Notes under the pieces: model-generated | What the model was told of the DNA's origin: nothing | Seen by the model: only the letters and a program-made list of their open reading frames with translations | Databases searched by the model: none | Translations under genes and position numbers: made by a program | Source: Methanococcoides sp. | GTDB taxonomy: Archaea > Halobacteriota > Methanosarcinia > Methanosarcinales > Methanosarcinaceae | DNA length: 64,000 bases | Assembly (NCBI GenBank): GCA_021108185.1 | Contig: JAIORJ010000059.1 | Span: forward strand, 1-64,000 | Reading direction: 5' to 3' | In this document: in pieces, positions 36,842 to 46,313 of the stretch | How positions within the stretch are numbered: position 1 is the first letter of the stretch | Layout: the number at the start of each line of letters is the position of its first letter

Positions 36842-38712
36842 TGCCTTTTGCGAACATACTCGGACTTGCTGCACTGGCAAGTATAATCCCACTTATCATA
36901 TTGTACCTATTACGCCCAAAACCTCTGGAACTGAAGATACCTTCCCTTATGTTCCTGATGCTTGCAGAAAAGAAAAAGAAGAGATTTGCATCATTGAGGC
37001 GACTTATAAAGGACCCGATCTTCCTTGCCCAACTTCTCATTTTGATATTGATCTCCATTGCTATAGCCGGACCTTTCTATACCGCCGAAGAAGAACTTAG
37101 CGGCGAACATACGATATTCGTCATTGATGCCTCTGCCAGCATGAACACTGAGGGCAGATTCGATAGTGCCACTGATATTGCTAAGACCTATGTCAGTAAG
37201 AAGAACAGCATAATACTCGCAGAGAACATTCCGGTGAACGTGCTGGAATCCGGCGGTTCTTCCGCCACTAAGAACGCCCTTGATAGCCTTACTCCGAAAG
37301 GCTCTGTTGCAGACCTCTCCAGTGCAATTACCAATGCCATGAGAACCCTTTCAAACGAAGGAGGGAGGATCGTGGTCATCTCAGATTTCACTAACTGGCA
37401 GGGAGAAGACCCTGTATCAGCCATGAGACTTGCTGAATCCTACGGATTGAAAGTTACCTTTGTAAGAGTAGGTTCACCAACTGACAATGTAGGCATAATA
37501 CAAGGCTGGATCGATGCCGAGGAAGAGGGTTACACCTACAATTGTGTTGTCAAGAACTACATGGAAACGACACAGAACGTCAAGATGATCATCGATACAC
37601 CGGGAAGCCAGAACAAAAAGAGTGTGACCCTTGATATAGGTCCATTCTCAACTAAACAGTTCAAGCTGACAGACCTTGGAACTGGCATTACGGAGATAAC
37701 GATAGACAGGGAAGACAAACTTGCAGTTGATAATGCTGCCTATGTATCAATTCCGGCAAATGTGCAGAACGAACTGCTTCTTGTTACCGATGTTAAAAGA
37801 TCACCTTCGTCAACTGCCCTTTCACTGCTGCCGAACATAAAAGCCACCCAATCCAATAACGTGCCTGCTGACCTTAGTGATTATAAGGTCATTGTTGTCG
37901 ATACACAACAAAGGGCAATAACCTCTGAAGAAGCTTCAAGGCTTAGCACTTTCATTGAGAACGGTGGGAACGTGCTTGTTATCGCCTCGCCCACACTTGA
38001 CCCGAAGAATGCGAACATCGACCTCATGCAATTGCTCCCTGTAAAGATCATCACCACCTCAGAGAGCAGTAAAGGTGTGGCATTGAAGGTCGAACAGGAT
38101 ACGAGGCTCACAGATGAAGTGAAGTTCGAGGATATTGCAGTCTACACTTATCTGAATTCGACCATAAGGTCCGATGCAGTGTCCCTTGTTGATACTCCCT
38201 CGAACGTACCGATGCTTGCATATTGGAATGTCGGCGACGGTACTGTCATGTACCTCGGATTAAGCGATATGCTCGGAGAGGAAGCATGGAACAACTTCCA
38301 CAACCTTCCGGAATATCCTGTGTTCTGGGCAAAGGTTATCGCATGGCTTGGAGGTACTGGCGACATAGGGGATTACAATGTCCAGACCGGTGCCGTTTCA
38401 GCATTGTCAAAGGAGCAGGAGGTTACAACTCCTTCAGGTTCTATAACCACGAGCAGATTGCTCTATGATGAAGTGGGTGTCTATGAGGTAGCTGGCAAAA
38501 GAATAGCTGTGAACCTTTACGATGATATGGAATCCGATACCACGATAGACTCCTCGAACGTCCTTGAAAGAGCAACATCAAATGAAGGTGGCGATATCAT
38601 CAGACAGACCACATATACTGCAAATAAATACGTTGATATTTACCTTATCATTATTGCCATGCTGCTGGTAGTCCTTGAGATCCTTATCATTAGAAACCGG
38701 GGTGAACTATGA
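36841..38712 (+). CDS. BatA/VWA-domain membrane protein
   Basis: 623 residues. The first 85 are the BatA N-terminal membrane domain (IILYLLRPKPLELKIPSLMFL) with two helices, then a VWA domain with the MIDAS motif DASASMN near residue 98, a strand-rich region, and a single C-terminal helix (YLIIIAMLLVVLEILII). The bulk lies outside the membrane by the usual topology. Part of the MoxR-DUF58-VWA operon; its stop overlaps the next start by four bases. Confidence 0.85.
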   Translation: MPFANILGLAALASIIPLIILYLLRPKPLELKIPSLMFLMLAEKKKKRFASLRRLIKDPIFLAQLLILILISIAIAGPFYTAEEELSGEHTIFVIDASASMNTEGRFDSATDIAKTYVSKKNSIILAENIPVNVLESGGSSATKNALDSLTPKGSVADLSSAITNAMRTLSNEGGRIVVISDFTNWQGEDPVSAMRLAESYGLKVTFVRVGSPTDNVGIIQGWIDAEEEGYTYNCVVKNYMETTQNVKMIIDTPGSQNKKSVTLDIGPFSTKQFKLTDLGTGITEITIDREDKLAVDNAAYVSIPANVQNELLLVTDVKRSPSSTALSLLPNIKATQSNNVPADLSDYKVIVVDTQQRAITSEEASRLSTFIENGGNVLVIASPTLDPKNANIDLMQLLPVKIITTSESSKGVALKVEQDTRLTDEVKFEDIAVYTYLNSTIRSDAVSLVDTPSNVPMLAYWNVGDGTVMYLGLSDMLGEEAWNNFHNLPEYPVFWAKVIAWLGGTGDIGDYNVQTGAVSALSKEQEVTTPSGSITTSRLLYDEVGVYEVAGKRIAVNLYDDMESDTTIDSSNVLERATSNEGGDIIRQTTYTANKYVDIYLIIIAMLLVVLEILIIRNRGEL

Positions 38713-41150
38713 CCTTCACGTTCGAACAACCATTGATGTTTGCATTGATACTGCCTGTAATAATAGGAGGCATTTTCCTTCTCAGGGAAGGAGCAAGAAG
38801 ACCAATTATCATCTCACGCATGATAGTGCTTTCACTTCTGGTCATCGCACTTGCCTCTCCCACTGCTATTGTCAGTGATGTGACAAGTGATGAGAACCCG
38901 AACCTTGTGGTGATCTCTGATGAGACCGCCAGTATGAGCCTTTTCGAGGAAGGTGTGGGAATGAACGTCTATGAGTCCCTCACAGCCAATACTCCGACAA
39001 CATTCATCCGCCTGACCGGTGAAAGTACGTCCCTTGGAGATGCCATCGAGCAATATTCCACCGGAGACAACCAGATAGTGCTCGTCAGTGACGGTAACAA
39101 CAATTTCGGAAAAGACATCGACGAATCCCTCCAGTATGCAAAAGAGATGGGTACGACCGTTTACTCCGTTGCACCAGACCTCGAAAAGAACGATATAAGT
39201 GTCCAGATGCTTGGGGACAAGACCGTGGTCATCGGGAACGAGAACCAGTTCGATATACTGGTATCCCAGGCAGAGGAAGGCGAGATCAGATACAGCTTTG
39301 AGGTCTATGCAGGGGACACCCTCATCAGAAGTGGTACGTTCTCACAGGAAACACGCACAAGGACAATTCGTGTTCCATATACTTTCAAAAAGCTGGGTGC
39401 TCAGGAGATGAGAGTGGAACTGAGCCCGCTGACCGAGGATAAAGATGATATCAACAACGTCTACTACAAATCCGTCTACGTTGTTCCAAAACCTAATATC
39501 AATCTGATCACAAGCGATACAGGCGCACCCCTTGGCAATATACTATACAACCTATACGATGTCTCGAATTCAAAAGAATTTACCAATCTTGACAATAAGA
39601 AAACTGTCGTGCTTGATAATGTCAACATGAGAGAACTGTCGGAAAGTGATACTGATAAGCTCAAGGAATACGTGTCTCAAGGTAATGGACTGGTCCTGGT
39701 AGGCGGTGAGGCTTCGTTCGATCGTGGGAACTATCTTGATTCTTCCTTTGAGGAATTACTTCCTGTGATTTCAAAACCTACTGACTGGAAAGGTGGCAGA
39801 AGCATTGTTCTTGTACTTGATATTTCCCAAAGCACAGCTGCTCATGAAACGCTTTCTGACATTCTAGGCAATGCCATATTCATACTTGAGAACGAGAACC
39901 TCAGAGATGCATATGCCGGAGTTATTGCATTCGGTAGTGAAGGTGTCGATGTTTCCGATGGCCTGGTATATCTCGGAACACATTCAAATCTTGAAAAGCT
40001 TGAAGAAAGTATCAGTTCACTTACTCCGGGTGCTACAAGTGAAACATCTCTTGACCAGGGTCTTTTAATAGCACAAGAATGGCTTGAGACCGAATCAGGA
40101 GAACTTGACATTATAATAATATCTGATGGTGGTTTCGCGCAATCATATGATGAGAGCCTAAAAGTTATAGAAGAGATACACGAGGAGGGTATCGATTTCT
40201 ATTTCATCCACATCCATGAACAGGGTGCTCCTTCACAGTATGACAAATTTGGAAACCGTTATTCAGAGGAATTAATGAAGAGTGTGGACGGAACCTATTT
40301 CTTTATTGAGAAGGGCGAACGTGCGAACCTTGTCTTCGAGGATCAAGAGATACCCGAGGAAGAAACAGACGAGATCCCACAATTAACATCCTTCCCACTT
40401 ATAGAATACAATCCAAATCACTTCATTACCCGCAACATCGAGATCGAAGGTAACATCACAGGTTACAATGACGTCACCCCAAAACCAGGTGCAGACAGAA
40501 TAATCATCACAGCCACAGGTAAGCCGGTAGTGACCACATGGAGATACGGGCTTGGCAGGGTAGCAGCCATAACTACGGATAACGGCAGAGGTGGGCAGAA
40601 CACATGGGCTTCCCAGATGTATTCGGGTAACAATTCAAAGCTCATATCATCTACCATAAACTGGGCTATCGGCAATCCACAGGTCGAGGAAGGCACTGTT
40701 GTTGAAGCTGAGGATACGTGGTTCGGCACTCCTGCAACACTTTACATCACCCATTACGATGGGAACACACCGGTATTGAGATACAAAGGAGATACCCTTG
40801 AACTTGCGGTAACCGGCAAGAACACCTATGAGACCACGATCGACCCGAAGAGCATTGGCTTCCACGATGTTTCAGGCTATCCGATAGCTGTGAACTATGC
40901 CATCGAATACCGGGATGTCGGCATGAATGAGGACCTTCCGGTATTCATCAAAGCAAATGGTGGTAAGACATACACCGAGAATGAAGCTCTTGCTCTCCTG
41001 TTAACTGATGCAAGAGGAAATTCACTTAAGAGTGTACAACGGTCCGAAAGCCAGAAACTCTACTTCCTGATAGCTGCGTTATTGCTGTTCCTTGGAGAAA
41101 TTGCAGTAAGGCGTATAAGGGAGATCAGGGAATCGAAAAAGGGCGATTAA
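38709..41150 (+). CDS. Large VWA membrane protein with amidotransferase-like region
   Basis: 813 residues. Two N-terminal helices (MFALILPVIIGGIFLL and IVLSLLVIALASPTAIV) precede a first VWA-like part, then an amidotransferase-like GLVLVGGEASFDRGNY, then a second VWA domain with the MIDAS DISQST and IIISDGGFAQ, and a last helix (LYFLIAALLLFLGEIAV). Such proteins close aerotolerance-type operons. It overlaps the previous gene by four bases, and a terminator follows. Confidence 0.82.
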   Translation: MTFTFEQPLMFALILPVIIGGIFLLREGARRPIIISRMIVLSLLVIALASPTAIVSDVTSDENPNLVVISDETASMSLFEEGVGMNVYESLTANTPTTFIRLTGESTSLGDAIEQYSTGDNQIVLVSDGNNNFGKDIDESLQYAKEMGTTVYSVAPDLEKNDISVQMLGDKTVVIGNENQFDILVSQAEEGEIRYSFEVYAGDTLIRSGTFSQETRTRTIRVPYTFKKLGAQEMRVELSPLTEDKDDINNVYYKSVYVVPKPNINLITSDTGAPLGNILYNLYDVSNSKEFTNLDNKKTVVLDNVNMRELSESDTDKLKEYVSQGNGLVLVGGEASFDRGNYLDSSFEELLPVISKPTDWKGGRSIVLVLDISQSTAAHETLSDILGNAIFILENENLRDAYAGVIAFGSEGVDVSDGLVYLGTHSNLEKLEESISSLTPGATSETSLDQGLLIAQEWLETESGELDIIIISDGGFAQSYDESLKVIEEIHEEGIDFYFIHIHEQGAPSQYDKFGNRYSEELMKSVDGTYFFIEKGERANLVFEDQEIPEEETDEIPQLTSFPLIEYNPNHFITRNIEIEGNITGYNDVTPKPGADRIIITATGKPVVTTWRYGLGRVAAITTDNGRGGQNTWASQMYSGNNSKLISSTINWAIGNPQVEEGTVVEAEDTWFGTPATLYITHYDGNTPVLRYKGDTLELAVTGKNTYETTIDPKSIGFHDVSGYPIAVNYAIEYRDVGMNEDLPVFIKANGGKTYTENEALALLLTDARGNSLKSVQRSESQKLYFLIAALLLFLGEIAVRRIREIRESKKGD

Positions 41151-41178
41151 AGGCGGAGTAGATTCGCCTTCTTTTTTT
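41149..41178 (+). terminator. Terminator of the MoxR/VWA operon
   Basis: AAGGCG at 41150-41155 pairs with CGCCTT at 41165-41170 and is followed by CTTTTTTT. Confidence 0.65.
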
Positions 41179-41295
41179 AAAAAACGCATTCAGAAGACTA
41201 CAAATTGAACTGTAGTTAAAGTAATGAATATATAAGAAGTACTCATTCTATCACCTGAAGCCAATTACTAACATCATATAGCCCAAGGTGATAAA

Positions 41296-42042
41296 ATGAA
41301 AAACACATACATACCATTACTTGTACTCCTCGTACTCGCAGTCATAACTGCCGGTGCCACGATAATGAATGCTGATGCAGATGAAAAGATACTGATAGAC
41401 AACGGTGAACTGGAATCCGAAAATTTACCTGCTGTTGATGGTGGAAACAACGACAAACTGCAGCCTCTGAATACCATTGCTAATATCATCGGAATCGAAA
41501 CATGGGATAGTACAACAGTTCTCCTTCTGGACCAGGATGAAAGTGACATTGGCGAAGGTTATCCATGTGACATCTATCTGAAGATCGGGCAGGAAACAAC
41601 CATTAAAGACAGCAATGGGAACGAACTCACCATTGAAGACCTTGACAACGGAACAAGGATAGAAGCATATTACGGACCTGCTACAACCAGAAGCCTGCCA
41701 GCACAGAGTGTAGCCATTAGCATTGTCGTACTTGATGAAGATGAAAAACCAGGCATCCTACAGCCTGTAAAGACTCTCGGGACCATTATTGGAACTGAAA
41801 AGTGGACCAGCAGCACAATGGTCCTTCTGGATGAGGACGAGGTTGAGATCGGTGAAGGATATCCATGTGACATATATCTGAGCATCGGCGATCAGACAAC
41901 CATTGAGGATGAGAATGGAAATAAGCTGTCTGTTGAAGACCTCACAAAAGGAACACGCGTGGAAGCTTACTATGGACCAATGGTCACAGCAAGTTTGCCG
42001 CCACAGAGTGGAGCTGTAAGCATTGTGGTTCTGTCAGAGTGA
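41296..42042 (+). CDS. Secreted protein with a duplicated domain
   Basis: 248 residues. A signal-like helix is at the N-terminus (YIPLLVLLVLAVITAGATI). The rest is two copies, about residues 57-150 and 156-248, each starting with an I-G-(I/T)-E-x-W segment, then LLDxDE, IGEGYPCDIYL and VEAYYGP. Identity between the copies is high, so the duplication is clear. Both have the same single cysteine (YPCDIYL). The repeat looks like a small strand-rich OB or DUF3221-type domain. Function unknown; it probably sits outside the cell. A terminator follows. Confidence 0.7.
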   Translation: MKNTYIPLLVLLVLAVITAGATIMNADADEKILIDNGELESENLPAVDGGNNDKLQPLNTIANIIGIETWDSTTVLLLDQDESDIGEGYPCDIYLKIGQETTIKDSNGNELTIEDLDNGTRIEAYYGPATTRSLPAQSVAISIVVLDEDEKPGILQPVKTLGTIIGTEKWTSSTMVLLDEDEVEIGEGYPCDIYLSIGDQTTIEDENGNKLSVEDLTKGTRVEAYYGPMVTASLPPQSGAVSIVVLSE

Positions 42043-42069
42043 AATGAGAATAGCATATCTATAAATAAA

Positions 42070-42095
42070 GGCGGAATAAAATCCGCCATTCTATT
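42070..42095 (+). terminator. Terminator after the duplicated-domain gene
   Basis: GGCGGA at 42070-42075 pairs with TCCGCC at 42082-42087, followed by a T-rich stretch. Confidence 0.6.
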
Positions 42096-42263
42096 TTAGG
42101 CCAGACCATTAACCATAAGATCATAGATCTCTTTGGTAACCTTTGTATGTTTTGCACGGTATTCTGCTGTAGGTTCAAGAGTTGTAAGATCATAACATTC
42201 CTTGAAGGTTTTACCAACATCAGGATTCTTCACCTTGTACTTGTATTTTTTGAACAAAAACAT
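42096..42263 (-). pseudogene. Remnant of an mtmB-type methyltransferase C-terminus
   Basis: On the minus strand the last 45 codons before TAA (42096-42098) read NPDVGKTFKECYDLTTLEPT then AEY and a helical tail ending VNGLA. This matches the mtmB tail at the start of the window in the pattern G-K-x-F-x-x-C-Y-D-x-x-T-x-x-P-T-x-E-Y. Upstream codons (MFLFKKYKYK) do not match MtmB and the frame closes soon after, so only a fragment of about 140 bases remains. An upstream in-frame TAG was examined; sequence beyond it is not MtmB-like, so this is not a pyrrolysine gene. Confidence 0.65.
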
Positions 42264-42380
42264 GTCAATAGCTGATGTTGAGTATAGGTTCTTTTTGAAT
42301 ACTTGCAGCTATAAAGTGGTAAATGCGAGTATCGTGTTACTTGTAGAGCTATATCGATAAACTTTAAGTACTTGTTAGAC

Positions 42381-42406
42381 AAAACACAATCACCCCCTTG
42401 TGTTTT
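42381..42406. repeat. Perfect 9-bp inverted repeat
   Basis: AAAACACAA (42381-42389) and TTGTGTTTT (42398-42406) flank TCACCCCC. It lies between the mtmB-type remnant and the binding-protein gene; it could be a terminator or an operator, or a trace of an insertion. Confidence 0.4.
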
Positions 42407-42472
42407 TGGTGCAAACGATCACAGGGGACTTCTTCTTATAAAAATAATAGGATGTTAATCCAATTTAGAAAA

Positions 42473-42490
42473 GAGGATTTCTACAGAGCC
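42473..42490 (+). repeat. Insertion-end-like repeat, copy 1
   Basis: GAGGATTTCTACAGAGCC. It recurs with small changes at 43488-43505 and 43677-43694 and inverted at 43563-43580. It lies 22 bases before the binding-protein gene. Confidence 0.5.
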
Positions 42491-42512
42491 AAAAAAATAG
42501 TGTTGTGATATA

Positions 42513-43391
42513 TTGAATGGTAAAATAAAATCGTTATTAATGGTATTGCTAATTGCAATAAGCCTTGTTGGTGCAGGATGTGTCCAGCAGGAAGATGGAA
42601 CACCATCTGAAGAAGCAGAACCTGTCATTATTGGTTATCCTCCATGGGATGATGTGAGGGCAAATACCTTTGTGCTAAAGCAGGTACTTGAGTCTGAAGG
42701 ATATGAAGTTGAAACTGTAAACGCTGATCTTGGAGCTGTTTTCCAGGGAGTTTCACAGGGAGATATCGACATCTTTGCCGGTGCATGGTTACCGACGACC
42801 CAGGGATTGTACTGGGACAAATATGAGGATGACCTTGATTACGTTAAGAACATAAGCAGCGGTGCAAAGATCGGATTGGTCGTTCCAACGTATGTTACTA
42901 TTGACTCCATAGACGAACTTAATGAAAATAAGGACAAGTTCGAGGGAGTTATACAGGGAATTGAACCCGGCGCAGGAATAATGGCAACTACTGAAGTTGC
43001 AATTGAAGAATACAACCTTGATTATGTACTAAGTGCAAGCAGTACCGTTGGAATGGCAATTGAGCTGCAGGATTCAATAGATAATGAGGAGTGGATGGTT
43101 GTAACACTCTGGCAGCCACATTGGGCATTTTCACGCATGGACTTGAAATTCCTGGAAGACCCGGAGAATGTCTATGGTGAAGGTGACAATATTGCTCTCG
43201 TAGCAAGAAAACATTTGTCTGAGGACAGGCCAGATGTCTATGAAATTCTTTCAAGATATGAAATGGAACTCTCTGATATAGAATCCATCATGCTGGATCT
43301 TGATCAGGGATTGACTCAGGAAGAGGCAGCAGCAAAATGGATAGAGAACAATCCTGAAAAGGTAAACGAATGGCTGGGAGAAGAATTATAA
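42513..43391 (+). CDS. Glycine-betaine-type ABC substrate-binding lipoprotein
   Basis: 292 residues starting with TTG at 42513 (GTGAT lies about five bases upstream). The leader LLIAISLVGAGCVQQ ends in a lipobox, so the protein is anchored at Cys-22. The mature part fits the OpuAC family: IIGYPPWDDVRANTFVLKQVL, FAGAWLPTTQG and VVTLWQPHWAFSRMDL are the substrate-pocket regions with aromatic residues. It would capture betaine or a similar compatible solute outside the cell. No permease or ATPase gene adjoins, so it is an orphan. It is flanked by insertion-end-like repeats. Confidence 0.8.
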   Translation: MNGKIKSLLMVLLIAISLVGAGCVQQEDGTPSEEAEPVIIGYPPWDDVRANTFVLKQVLESEGYEVETVNADLGAVFQGVSQGDIDIFAGAWLPTTQGLYWDKYEDDLDYVKNISSGAKIGLVVPTYVTIDSIDELNENKDKFEGVIQGIEPGAGIMATTEVAIEEYNLDYVLSASSTVGMAIELQDSIDNEEWMVVTLWQPHWAFSRMDLKFLEDPENVYGEGDNIALVARKHLSEDRPDVYEILSRYEMELSDIESIMLDLDQGLTQEEAAAKWIENNPEKVNEWLGEEL

Positions 43392-43487
43392 CTTCTCTCT
43401 AATTTCTTTTTTTATTAATTTGTACATAGCATAAAAAGATTTGAAGTTATCATTTTCTACGAACATTTTTGTATCTTTTTTATTGCA

Positions 43488-43505
43488 GAGGATTTCTACA
43501 GAACC
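43488..43505 (+). repeat. Insertion-end-like repeat, copy 2
   Basis: GAGGATTTCTACAGAACC, 17 of 18 bases as in copy 1, same orientation. Together they bracket the binding-protein gene. Confidence 0.5.
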
Positions 43506-43562
43506 TGAGAAACAAAATTGCTTAACATTACTGTCGAGAAAAATATAAACAAGTGATAAATC

Positions 43563-43695
43563 GGCTCTGTAGAAAACCTATCAAAATCAACATCAATGAG
43601 CTGGAATTGGAATTATATTCCAACATCATGCAACACATCCAATAATATTTTTAAATTGGATTATTGTCCGAATATTGAGGATTTCTACAGGGCTC
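43563..43695. mobile_element. Possible MITE-like element with terminal inverted repeats
   Basis: GCTCTGTAGAAAACCT (43564-43579) is inverted at 43678-43693 (AGGATTTCTACAGGGC), 14 of 16 bases matching, with about 100 bases of AT-rich DNA between and no ORF. The ends belong to the same repeat family as the two copies upstream. No clean target duplication is visible. The rest of the gap from 43392 to 43812 is AT-rich without any gene. Confidence 0.4.
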
Positions 43696-43812
43696 AAATT
43701 TTATTCATTTATATCAACTATACCTATTTCTCCAAAAAGTCTAATACCCTTAAAAATTAATCTTATTAACAGTTAAAAAGAATAATTCATTCTAATAACT
43801 GGGGGTTAATCA

Positions 43813-46218
43813 ATGGGAGATAGTAAATACATTCGATGGTTCGAAGAGATAAGCATAGAGGATATACCTTCTGTCGGAGGTAAAAATGCCTCACTCGGTG
43901 AGATGTATCGGGAACTGACTGAGAAGGATATTAAGATACCAAACGGTTTTGCAGTTACAGCGGATGCTTACTGGCATGTGCTGGAATCTGCAGGTGTGCT
44001 GCAAGAACTTAAGGATAGTCTGGAAGGACTTGACACAGCAGATGTCACTGACCTTGCTGTAAGAGGGAAAAAAGCAAGGAGTATAGTACTCGATGCAGGG
44101 ATACCGGATGATCTCTGGGAAGAGATAAAAGAAGCTTACGACAAACTGAGCGAAGAGTATGGAACTGAGACCGATGTGGCAGTTCGCAGTTCTGCAACAG
44201 CAGAGGACCTTCCTAATGCTTCATTTGCAGGACAGCAGGAAACCTACCTAAATGTACACGGCTACCACTCCCTGAAAGATGCATGTAACCGGTGCTTGGC
44301 TTCTCTTTTCACGGACAGGGCGATCTCCTACCGTGTGCACCACAAATTCGATCACTTCAAGGTCGGCCTTTCAATAGGCGTCATGAAGATGGTACGCTCA
44401 GACCTTGCATCCAGTGGAGTTATATTCACCATCGATACCGAATCCGGATTCGAGGATGTTGTATTCATAACAGGCTCTTATGGTCTCGGGGAGAATATCG
44501 TGCAGGGACTGGTCAATCCGGATGAGTTCTACGTATTCAAGCCCACATTAAAAGAAGGCTACATGCCTATAATTAAGAAAAGGATAGGCAGCAAAGAGAT
44601 AAAGATGATATACGGACGTGGGGATTCCCGTATTCTTACCCGTAATGTGGAAGTTCCACTTGCAGACCAGAGAAAGTTCTGTATCAACGATGATGAGATA
44701 CTCACGCTTGCAAAATATGCTGCTACCATTGAGGACCATTATTCCAAAAAGAAAGGTAAGGCTGTGCCCATGGACATAGAATGGGCAAAGGACGGCAACA
44801 CCGATGAGCTGTTCATTGTACAGGCAAGACCGGAGACAGTGCAGTCCAGGAAAAGAAAAGATGTCCTTGAGACCTATTTTCTTGATGAACGGTCGGACGT
44901 TCTCGTAACTGCCAGAAGTGTAGGTGATAAGATAGCAACTGGTACGGTGCATGTGATCGATGATGTTTCCAAGCTTTCTTCTTTCAAACATGGGGAGATA
45001 CTGGTGGCTGATACGACCACTCCTGACTGGGAACCTATCATGAAACGTGCGGCTGCCATCATCACCAACAAAGGCGGAAGGACATGCCATGCAGCTATCG
45101 TCAGCCGTGAGCTTGGAGTTCCGGCAGTCGTGGGTGCACAGGATGCAACTGAAAAACTAAAGAACGGGATGGATGTCACGATTAGCTGTGCTGAAGGGGA
45201 TATCGGCAGGGTCTACGACGGCATACTGCACTTCCACATAGAGACCGTTGACCTCAAGGGACTGGGAAAGACAAAGACCGAGATGATGATGAACCTCGGC
45301 AATCCGGAAGAGGCATTTTCCCTTTCCATGATACCGAACGATGGGATCGGACTTGCAAGACTTGAGTTCATCATCTCGAGTTATATCAAGGTCCACCCCA
45401 TGGCACTGATCCATCCTGAAAAGGTGGAAGATGAAAGTGTGCTTGAGGAAATTGAGAAACTTACAGCCGGGTACAAGAGCAAGGAAGACTATTTCGTGGA
45501 AAAGCTTTCCCAGGGAGTAGCTACCATTGTGGCTTCATTCTATCCGAAACCTGTGGTGGTGCGTATGAGCGATTTTAAATCGAACGAGTATGCAAGCCTG
45601 ATCGGCGGGAAATATTTCGAGTTCGAAGAGAGCAACCCCATGATAGGTTTCAGGGGAGCATCCCGCTATTATGATGAACGCTACAGGGAAGGATTTGCAC
45701 TTGAGTGCAAGGCCATGAAGAAGGTCAGGGATGAGATGGGACTTACAAACCTTATCCTTATGATACCTTTCTGCAGGCGTGTGGAAGAAGCGGAAAAAGT
45801 GATCGCTGAAATGAAAAAGAACGGTCTGGAAAGGGGGCAGAACGGCCTGCAGGTATATGTCATGTGTGAGATACCAAGCAATGTGCTGTTGATCGATGAG
45901 TTCAGCAAATACTTCGATGGTTTTTCCATTGGCTCCAATGACCTTACCCAGCTGACCCTTGGAGTGGACAGGGACTCTGAAATCTTAGCTTCGTCCTTTG
46001 ATGAAAGGGATGAAGCTGTGAAGAAAATGGTTTCCATGGCAGTTCAGGGAGCAAAGAGGAATGGCAAGCACAGTGGAATTTGTGGTCAGGCACCCAGTGA
46101 TTTCCCAGAATTTGCAGAGTTCCTTGTGAGAGAAGGTATCGAATCAATCTCGCTCAACCCGGATTCTGTGATGAAGATATCATTGAAGGTCCTGGAAACC
46201 GAAAAAGAGATGGAATGA
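43813..46218 (+). CDS. ppsA: Phosphoenolpyruvate synthase
   Basis: 801 residues, full length. The N-terminal ATP-grasp part starts SVGGKNASLGEMYREL and has DVAVRSSATAEDLPNASFAG; the swivelling domain carries the catalytic histidine in GGRTCHAAIVSRELG; the PEP-binding barrel has GIGLARLEF, GSNDLTQL and GICGQAPSD. It makes PEP from pyruvate, ATP and water, the first step of gluconeogenesis in methanogens. Monocistronic, with a long T-rich trailer. Confidence 0.92.
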   Translation: MGDSKYIRWFEEISIEDIPSVGGKNASLGEMYRELTEKDIKIPNGFAVTADAYWHVLESAGVLQELKDSLEGLDTADVTDLAVRGKKARSIVLDAGIPDDLWEEIKEAYDKLSEEYGTETDVAVRSSATAEDLPNASFAGQQETYLNVHGYHSLKDACNRCLASLFTDRAISYRVHHKFDHFKVGLSIGVMKMVRSDLASSGVIFTIDTESGFEDVVFITGSYGLGENIVQGLVNPDEFYVFKPTLKEGYMPIIKKRIGSKEIKMIYGRGDSRILTRNVEVPLADQRKFCINDDEILTLAKYAATIEDHYSKKKGKAVPMDIEWAKDGNTDELFIVQARPETVQSRKRKDVLETYFLDERSDVLVTARSVGDKIATGTVHVIDDVSKLSSFKHGEILVADTTTPDWEPIMKRAAAIITNKGGRTCHAAIVSRELGVPAVVGAQDATEKLKNGMDVTISCAEGDIGRVYDGILHFHIETVDLKGLGKTKTEMMMNLGNPEEAFSLSMIPNDGIGLARLEFIISSYIKVHPMALIHPEKVEDESVLEEIEKLTAGYKSKEDYFVEKLSQGVATIVASFYPKPVVVRMSDFKSNEYASLIGGKYFEFEESNPMIGFRGASRYYDERYREGFALECKAMKKVRDEMGLTNLILMIPFCRRVEEAEKVIAEMKKNGLERGQNGLQVYVMCEIPSNVLLIDEFSKYFDGFSIGSNDLTQLTLGVDRDSEILASSFDERDEAVKKMVSMAVQGAKRNGKHSGICGQAPSDFPEFAEFLVREGIESISLNPDSVMKISLKVLETEKEME

Positions 46219-46313
46219 ATTTCTTTTTTATTCATTCTTCTTTTTTCTTTTCAGAACTCATCCTGCAGTAGATCAAATACCTGTAAAAGTCTAAAAAATA
46301 GAAAGTAAAAGGA

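Noticed and set aside
42264-42330. Pyrrolysine readthrough of the in-frame TAG upstream of the mtmB remnant
   Set aside because: Codons on the far side of the TAG do not resemble MtmB, and the known pyrrolysine site lies far from the C-terminus.
46219-46313. Possible tRNA in the gap between ppsA and metX
   Set aside because: No cloverleaf or TTCGA-type loop is seen; the gap is a T-rich trailer.
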